NCBI GenBank assembly: GCA_016760335.1
Contig: CM028673.1
Location: 19,170,501 to 19,234,500 of the forward strand
DNA from: Gastrodia elata
Taxonomy: Eukaryota; Streptophyta; Magnoliopsida; Asparagales; Orchidaceae
Direction: 5' to 3'
Length of the DNA: 64,000 bases
Shown here: positions 56,707-64,000 of the stretch, piece by piece
Layout: each line of letters begins with the position of its first letter
Numbering within the stretch: the first letter of the stretch is position 1
The notes under the pieces: model-generated
The model's database searches: none
Seen by the model: the letters and a program-made list of their open reading frames with translations, nothing else
What the model was told of the DNA's origin: nothing
Translations under genes and position numbers: made by a program

Positions 56707-57283
56707 ATAGTCTTTTGCTTTTGATTGTAATGATGAGAGTTTTCTATTTTTAAACTTGTTTTCAAATGTTATAATAATATATGATCTTGATGTATTTTAT
56801 TTACTGCATTTTTATTTTAAATTGGACAATATTTTTTTTTTATATTATGGTTAATGAATGTTAGTATTACTTGCTTCCACACTTTGAATTTCTTATAAAC
56901 ACATTTATTGAAAACTTTAGTTCAATTATGTTGCATATTATAATGATCGCCTCCTAACTGTCGTCGAGTTAACACTAACTCAACCACGATTAAATGGTGA
57001 TCATTATTAGTATCACAGATAATAAATGAGATATCAATAATATTAATCATAAGGTGGGCAAGATCTTTGTCAGAAACATAAGTGTAATAAATCAGTGCAG
57101 TAAATAAAGAAAAAGGTAGTCAGACATTTTCCACATTTATCCATTCATATACAATACAAAAAATGCAGAATAATAAGAAATGAACTCATTTATTACATTG
57201 AAATAAAATACGAGCAAAAAGAACTTTAAATTAGCAATGTCCTTCTGCAAGCCACATATTTTATTTTGATCTTCTATACAAGC

Positions 57284-57328
57284 TTACATCTCAAGCACCG
57301 GGTCTAATCTATAACTTGATTCTGCCAT
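57284..57328 (-). pseudogene. Short micro-ORF of LTR-7, 14 aa
   Basis: MAESSYRLDPVLEM then stop, at the place of the other micro-ORFs. Probably truncated by a mutation. Confidence 0.25.
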
Positions 57329-58860
57329 ATGTACATATATGACAAGGCAAAGCCAATAAAGAAAAATCTTGTTATACTTACAAAGTCTAAGTACAATTTA
57401 AATGGAAATTGGCATTTTCTTGCATTTAAGGGATGTTATTCAACATAACAGTAAAATAGAAATTAAATTATTAAATACTGAAAGAAAACTATAAATGTAA
57501 ATCCAACACTAAAATTGAAAGCAAGAAAATTGTAATTATACACAGTGCTAAAAGTAAATCAACTGAAAAGAAACTATAATTGAATAAAATTGAATACAAA
57601 ACTGTGTTGTATGCCACTGAATATGTATTTGAATATGCCACTGAACATGCCACAAATACGTATGACTTTGATACACAAGGCATCCCACATTTTCTAGGTG
57701 AGCAGAACCACTCCTCTAACATATCCTAGGTGAGCACAACAGTTCCGCTAATGATATAATATGCTTATGTGATTCATGATATGTCAAGGAGTTTAATACA
57801 CAAAGTACTATCAAATCATCAAAACTAAAAAATAAACATAAAAAAGTAAATATCCATCCTTGTTGTCTAATTATTTAGTAGGTACCCTTTAATATGCATA
57901 TTCACTTGAATGTTATATAAATCAGTACGTTTAACTATATGAGTTATATAATTCAAATTTAATTTTACAGAAGTCAACATTTACTCAAAACTATAATTTT
58001 ATAGCATCTTAATTCATCACATATTTAGGAGTATATATACATGATTAGTGTGTCCAAAAAAATGTAATTTTAAACACATAATTTGTTTAACTGCACTTAT
58101 CAGTACACACAAAAATAAGAGATATAATTCTATTATAGTTTATTCTTTAAAACTAAGCTGTTCAATCTCCAAATAATAACATACTTTGAACTTAGGATAT
58201 TTATCCTGAACTAAATTGTACTTATCTAATTACCTAAGATAAGACTAAAACTCTATTATTTTATTTAGGGTAAATCAATAAATTTTGTATCCTACTAAAT
58301 CAAGTTAGTTCTATGAATATGTACTACCATTTCACATGACAATACTAACATTGTCATTCTTACAATCTATTTATTGACCAAGAATTTGCAAGCTAATGAA
58401 TTTATCTTCCATTGAAGTGGGTTCTAATCAAAATAATTCTAATGATATGATATGAATGTCACTCAATTTAGGTGACCTACCAAATTTAACAAGCTTGAAC
58501 TTTACTTTATTCGGTCATTATTACCATAATTTATAGGCTTTAATCATCTAATGTTCAAGTGGTTCATATAAAGGCCTACGTCAATATAAAAATAATAAGT
58601 CATTTCCTACCTCAAAGATTTACATTGACCATAGTTATATTAATCACCTAAATTATATTACTTAACTTGTCTCTTAAAGATCAAAAGTTCTTAATCATAC
58701 CATCCACCATTTATAAATTATAACAACTAAACTAAATTCAAGATAGGTATAATTCTATGCAATGTCATATGTTAAATCATTGATTGAAAGAGTTAAATCA
58801 AGGAAGTAATTTGCTTAATACTAAATCTCTAGAAGTTAACATTCAAATCATGAGATAAGT

Positions 58861-59161
58861 TATAATAATCCAAACTCTTAAGCACCAAGGAATAGTTCGC
58901 TTTAGCTAGAAAGGCCTCACAATTTTACCCTTAAAAGATAACTTCCCAATAGGTCACTCATCTTGGGAGTGCTCCCACATGTGCACGTTTAACTTTGTAG
59001 TTCTTATTAAAAACTCCACCGTTATCTAAAAAAGCATCTCGATGTTTAAGAATTTCACTTATTACTACTTAAGTGAGTCTTTACAATCTCCCCAACTTAA
59101 GTAACTGACATCCTCATATATTTAAGAGATTTACTTATTACTACTTAAGTATGTCTTTATA
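58861..59161 (-). mobile_element. Second Cassandra TRIM, internally deleted
   Basis: One 225-bp LTR (58861-59085) aligns end to end with the Cassandra LTRs at 11327 and 11782, including the 5S-like block (58940-59004). A polypurine tract (CTTAAGTTGGGGAGATTG on the minus strand) and a short internal stub follow, then about 40 bp of the other LTR's end. Most of the internal region and the second LTR are gone. The flanks TAAGT (58856-58860) and TTAGT (59162-59166) may be the mutated target duplication. Nested in LTR-7. Confidence 0.88.
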
Positions 59162-60286
59162 TTAGTCATTATAATTTTAGGATTGGGTTTTTTGATAAAT
59201 CAAATATCTCTTATTAGTTAATTAAAGATCATTATATGTTGATTCTCTTATTTAAGAGAAAATCAAGAAGGTGTAAACTTAAGTTCAAGATAAAAATCAA
59301 ATTATCTTAATCCCTTACAAGACCTAATAATCTAACATGTAGAATTCAATTCAAGAAATAAATCACATATTATTAATTCATTCATTATTGATAAATGTAA
59401 GTGTGAAACAATAGTCAAGGTAATTTTACCTAAACTCTCACATTTTAAAAGGATGGTAATCATAACATGCAGTTTATAATATTTTCTTCAAAATATTTTA
59501 CAAAATAAAACTTAAGTCTAAAAATAGGATTCAAGAAAATAAAAATACAGCACCAGCAATAAGAACTAAGTAAGATGATTTAGATTATCATATCTCAATA
59601 CAAGTTCTAAGTACTTAACGTACATGGCACAAGTCTAAAACTTCTGTAGTAAATGACTTAGCAACTTTAAGCCCCCGGCTTTCCATGGAGTATAGATAAG
59701 TTTTCCTAAGTAATAAATGAAAGCAACAATATGGATTCATTATAATTATTATATTTAATGTGTCAAGTATACATTTTATCATTAATATCAAAATTTAACA
59801 AAGATTAAAGATGCTATAATAGAAATTGAAGTTGTAAGTGATTTTATTGGGAATACCAATATAAATTCCAAATTGAGGTGATCGCTTAATAGTGATATGA
59901 TGTAGATTACTTAAATATACAATTAACTACAACATAATAATGAAATTAAATTAATACTATCAAATCACTTTTAAATTTATGCTAACTAAACGACAAATAT
60001 AAATACATGAAATTGATTCGTCAAGCCAAGTTAATCGCCTTGCTTATATATTTTTGATTTCTTACATAAATGACTACACATAATAATATTGGGACACTTA
60101 CTTTTTGTTAAGGAACATAACAATTCACAAATGGCAGTATTCCTCTTACCTTCTGATGATTTTAACACGAATCTCAATAAATGTGCGACAAACCCCAATA
60201 CTTAAGATAATATTATAAATGAAACACAAAATAATTGAATATTCATAATTAAAATTGACATTCAATTTTATTACAAATACATATGC

Positions 60287-60309
60287 TATATATATATATA
60301 TATATATAT
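60287..60309. repeat. (TA)n microsatellite
   Basis: About 11 TA units in LTR-7. Confidence 0.9.
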
Positions 60310-60701
60310 TTGTTATAGTCAATAATTTTGCAATTTATAAACATCATGCAAAAACCTTAATATTTTTTCCTTCATGCCACTAAATTTCCTCATGTTTGCC
60401 AATATCAGTTTAATAAGTTGTCTATAACTGTCTATCAATATAAATTCCTTCATTATTCTCTTTATCTTTGGGTCGACGAAAAGATAAGAAAATTTCTTAT
60501 TGATAACAACCCATTATACTTATACGAGCTTTTTTCATAACAAATGATATATAAATTAATATATCTCTAAATGTATGCCATAAATAATACAAGTAAGAGT
60601 GTACATTTTAGATTAAATTTAAAATATTATAGAATAAGCAATATGTATATTCAAAGTCTTCCAACCTAAATATAGCCCGTTAATTAGGATCGAGTGGATT
60701 T

Positions 60702-60709
60702 AGTACCTA
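60702..60709 (-). other. Putative 5' splice site in LTR-7
   Basis: Minus-strand TTTAG|GTACTA next to the GC-rich leader. Confidence 0.35.
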
Positions 60710-61718
60710 AATGAAGATCGGTTGCAGAGGAAGAAGTGGCTGTTGTGAGCTCTCGGCCTCTAGCCGAGAGAGAAGTCAGGGCTGGCTAGCTCTTGTCCTT
60801 CATCTGACAGGAGAAGGTGACCAACAGGTTGGCTGGAGGGATCAACGAACTGAAAGCTAGCGACTAGATGGATGTGGTTGATCTCGACCACTTGCCAAGA
60901 GGGAGAGCTGACGGGCTAGTCTTGGCCTCTAGTCAAGAGCAAGGTTGGCGGGCAGGTGGCTCTCGGCCTCCTGTCGAGAGGGGAGGATCGGTATCTCTCA
61001 ATTTCCTGGCGAGAGGGGAGGATCGGCGCCTCTCAGCCTCCCACCGAGAGGGACGACGAGATGTGTAAAATACTAGATTTTTCAAATTTAGTTTTCTAAA
61101 TTTTTTTAAAATTCACAATAAATTGACAAAATAAAATTATAGGATTACTAAGAGTATTTATGGAAAATATTTGATAATTTAATTGGAATTTTTCAAATTT
61201 TTGTAGTTTCATGATTATTTTATTATTTTATTTAATTAAGAAAAATGTGCTAATTATTTTAACCTCTGATTAAAAATCAAACTTCGTCATTGCGCTCATC
61301 ACCCCTAAATTAGTTAGGGGCGATATTTTGGAATTTTTTGAAAGTTGTCAGATTTTCTCGAATATTTTAATACCCCGAAAATTATGATAATTAAATTGAT
61401 CTCGAAACCAAAATTCAACTTAGTCATTGCATTCCTTACCCCCAAATTAGCTATAGATGAATATTTGGGATTTTTGGAGTTCATTTAAATAACATAATTC
61501 TAATTATTAAAATAAATGATGTGGCTTACCACCTAATTAAATCAACCTTATCTCCTCATCCAAGCCCATATCCTTCTCCTTCTTTATCTATACTCAAATG
61601 GCAGCAATTTTTTTCTTGTATGTATTAGAAAATCTCAAAAGAGCTAAGGCAAATCCATTCCAATCTAAGGAGATCTCCATTATCAATGCTTATTCTTCTT
61701 CCTCTCGTCACCCGATCA

Positions 61719-61726
61719 AAGGTACC
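61719..61726 (+). other. Putative 5' splice site in LTR-8
   Basis: AAAG|GTACCCC; the exon side CCCGATCAAAG resembles the RTA leader end GCCATCAAG. Confidence 0.4.
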
Positions 61727-61949
61727 CCGCTATCTCTCAATTATTTTTCATTACTTTTCAATTAAGTATTAAGACCTTTGCATGTCACTTTTAAACCACC
61801 ATTAGATTCAATTGAGCTTGATCAAAGGCTCGAATTCGTGTCAATTAGCAATGATGAATAGTAAATTCACTATTATTTTTATATACTCATTGCTAGGGCT
61901 TTTTTTTTTTGCAATGTTATCATACTCCAATCATGTTGATTCAGGTACC

Positions 61950-61980
61950 GATGGAAAGGTCTTGAAGAGAGCTTTCCATC
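61950..61980. other. Hairpin GATGGAAAG/CTTTCCATC in LTR-8
   Basis: At least nine paired bases with a 13-nt loop, about 230 nt after the donor-like site. Counterpart of 48772-48802 in solo LTR-5. Confidence 0.75.
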
Positions 61981-62138
61981 AGTATATGGCACGCCCCGTG
62001 AAGTGCCATATTTTGGAAGTAATCGCGTCACTTATGTGACCTCCCGTTCGTCCATCCGTCCGTCCCTCGTTTTGGGTCGGATCGGGCCCGAACCACAAAC
62101 CCATTTGCGTATGGCCTGCCATGCCCACTTGCGGTTCA

Positions 62139-62159
62139 TGAACAGTAAGTTACTGTTCA
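62139..62159. other. Perfect inverted repeat TGAACAGTAA/TTACTGTTCA
   Basis: Ten-base arms around a single G, in LTR-8 just after its GC-rich patch. Confidence 0.8.
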
Positions 62160-64000
62160 TATAGTAATTTTAGAATTAAAAAATTTATTTAATTAAATTA
62201 AAAATTTACAAAACTTTTAACCCTCATAACTTTACAATCACAAATTCAAATATAGCAAAATTATATCTCATTTTGTTCAAAAAAATACAAGAAATATTTT
62301 GGTAAGGTTAAGCTTTTTGTTTGATGCTTAATTTAATTAATGACCTTCTTAGGCTAATTAATTATCTCATTAAACTCAAAATTTCATTTAGCTATAACTT
62401 AATCATTTGGAATCCAAATCAGGTCATCGAATATGTCATTTTGATCAGGAGAATGCAATGATTACTAATTTGTAATAAAATTTTATTTATATGATTAGAT
62501 TAATTAATTATCTCTAATTATTCTAAAAATAGATTAGTGAATATTAGACTCATTAATTATCCAAAGTTTAAATTTTAAGTTTCTAATAACTTACAAAATA
62601 GAGGAGAACACATTAGCATAATCAAAATAATTATTCTATAATTGATTTTACTAATCACTCACTAATCACCCATTAATGAGCTTAAATCCTAATTTTAAGT
62701 TTATTAACCTTAAAACTTAGCCAAATAAAATCCAATTTGAGCAAACTCAATTTCAATATGATCAGTGTGCTACAAGGAAACTATAGCCACTAACTTTGCT
62801 CAATTTAAACACCAAAAGAAGAAATTAACTTTTTGGCCCTATTTATAAATCTATTAAATTACACTTTTAACCCTAAACCTAGTTGTGACCATAACTTAGT
62901 CAAAAAACCTCATAATTTAGTGATTTTAGATTTAATGGAATCTTTAGATAATAAGCAACATAAGTATAGTAAAAATTTTAGATTTTCTTAAGTAAAATTA
63001 TTAATCATCCCTTAATGAGCTTAAATACTAATTTAAGTTCATTAATCTTAATCCTTGGCCAAATTGGGTATTTTTAGTGTCTATCCTCATATTAGATAGT
63101 AAGAAAACATTTAGCATTAATAAAAATTAATTTAGAACCCTAATTCTTAAAATAACTTTTTGGGCACCTTTAAGAGGGGCATTTTTGTCATTTTGGCCAA
63201 ATATTAAATTAAATATATTTTAATAATTTAAATTTGTTTTTATATCTTAAATTAGTAACTTAATGATTCAAAATCAATTTAAGAATATTTAGATTATTTT
63301 CTTAATTTAAAAACCTAAATTAATAAATTTAGTTCTTATAAACTTAATGTTACATTAATAAATAATAAATCATGTTCAATCATAAAATATTAAATTAATA
63401 AATTAAATTATTATTTGGCAGATCAAAGGAATTGATTTGGCTATATTTTTATCAAAATAGTCAGGTACGTAGATCTAATTATAAGTTTTATTTTAACATA
63501 CCTATTTTGAGTCATTTTTATTTGAATCTTGCTTATACTTTCTAATAGCTTACCACTTATTAATTTGCAAAAATATTATCATAAAGCATGTAATAAAAAG
63601 ATGAAATATATTATATTATTATGGTATTTGTCTTTGGAGGATGGAAAGCACCACTGAAAATCTGTACATATTGGGCCTGCTAGCAGCCCTTGGAGTTATA
63701 TAGAGGGATTTAGCCCTTTTTAAGAACTAGGCAAATTCATAGAAAAGACACACAATTAATTCCTAATTATGAATAAGCTATCGACAGGTAGCAAGAAAGC
63801 TTCCTAAAAATTATGCCTGTGAGTTTACCCATTTGGGCTCAGTGGATCGACGGACTCTACTTTATGTTACAAATACTTATGATAAAATTTATTTCATATT
63901 TTTCTTATATTTTGAATGCAAGGCTAACATGCAGAGTAATAATTAATTACATTGATAAGTGCTTTACTTTCTTATATATAATGCAAAATCTTTCTCTATA

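Larger units (their letters stand above)
56105..56943 (+). mobile_element. LTR-6, 3' portion (host of RTC)
   Basis: Plus-sense LTR remnant interrupted on its left by RTC. It holds a cluster of GCACTACAGTGCGCC-type palindromes (56270-56510), like the one in solo LTR-5, and an intact micro-ORF (56620-56706). AT-rich sequence follows. A clear terminal CACA is not seen before LTR-7 begins. The ORF at 56259-56447 lies in the palindrome cluster and is not a gene. Confidence 0.65.
56944..61063 (-). mobile_element. LTR-7, minus sense, U3 not seen
   Basis: Left edge TGATCGCCTCC resembles TGTGGCGGTCGCTCC. It carries the block CTAAGTACAATTTAAATGG (about 57389-57407), a shortened micro-ORF (57328-57284), TAGGTGAGCA repeats (57640-57745), a nested decayed Cassandra (58861-59161), (TA)n (60287-60309), a donor-like TTTAG|GTACTA (60707/60706) and a GC-rich leader with repeated CTCTCGGCCTC/GAGAGGGGAGGATCGG units (60720-61063). 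It seems cut off by LTR-8. The ORFs at 57489-57722 and 60868-61068 are incidental; no gene is supported in this 4-kb stretch. Confidence 0.65.
61064..64000 (+). mobile_element. LTR-8, plus sense, cut by the window edge
   Basis: Possible start TGTAAAATACTAG at 61064; the border is uncertain. It has the U3 doublet (61300-61323, 61438-61460), donor-like AAAG|GTACCCC (61721/61722), a hairpin (61950-61980), a GC-rich patch (62035-62120), a 21-bp palindrome (62139-62159), then AT-rich sequence without a gene. The ORF at 61812-62039 begins with a hydrophobic stretch but runs through the hairpin and resembles no known protein, so I do not call it. Confidence 0.7.

Noticed and set aside
61812..62039. 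75-codon ORF with hydrophobic N-terminus, a possible secreted peptide
   Set aside because: The hydrophobic part is an AT-rich translation, the ORF runs through a hairpin shared with LTR-5, and the reading is not kept there.

Overview
The window is plant nuclear DNA made almost entirely of nested LTR retrotransposons. I found no host gene, tRNA or rRNA gene. The diagnostic evidence is plant Ty3/gypsy polyprotein fragments with a chromodomain (Tekay/Del-type chromovirus, tRNA-iMet primer site), LTRs of about 4.1-5.2 kb, and a Cassandra TRIM element with 5S-rRNA-like sequence in its LTRs. This suggests a seed plant with a large, repeat-rich genome. I cannot name the species; a monocot is possible but unproven.

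Layout. Names are mine; strand is the element's own sense. Solo LTR-1 (1-3191, -) sits in the gag of RTA. RTA (+) holds the gag end, protease, RT, RNase H, integrase and chromodomain (3192-11258) and a 3' LTR (11259-16892). Its integrase is split by solo LTR-2 (6552-10707, -, target duplication ATAGT). Its 3' LTR is split by a complete Cassandra (11327-12006, duplication GTGCT). RTA lies inside the integrase of RTC (-). RTC's internal region is 16893-21581, and its 5' LTR is in two pieces (21582-22754 and about 52096-56104) separated by LTR-4 (+). LTR-4 is itself split by RTB and by solo LTR-5 (45670-49809, duplication TCCTT). RTB (23718-43883, -) is complete in structure: 4.85-kb LTRs, PBS, PPT and TAGTG duplication. 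Its 5' LTR contains solo LTR-3 (34894-39808, duplication ACTAT). RTC sits in LTR-6 (56105-56943, +). LTR-7 (-, with a second, decayed Cassandra) and LTR-8 (+) fill the rest to 64000. Nesting reaches five levels: LTR-6 > RTC > LTR-4 > RTB > LTR-3.

All coding regions are broken by stops and frameshifts. Even so, the related families keep shared features not expected of a simple Tekay element: (1) an acidic 26-31-codon micro-ORF near the 3' end of the LTR, whose start codon lies in the 3' arm of a stem-loop that covaries between families; (2) a separate gag-like ORF ('ORF0', about 127 codons) between PBS and gag in both RTB and RTC, with the stop codon at the same place; (3) an AG|GTAC splice-donor-like site just downstream of the LTR promoter region in nine of ten LTRs where I located a site; (4) variable tandem repeats at a constant place in the LTR; (5) a doubled inverted-repeat motif in U3. 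Cassandra shares its post-PBS and PPT sequences with RTB and RTC, which suggests that these elements, or close relatives, mobilise it.
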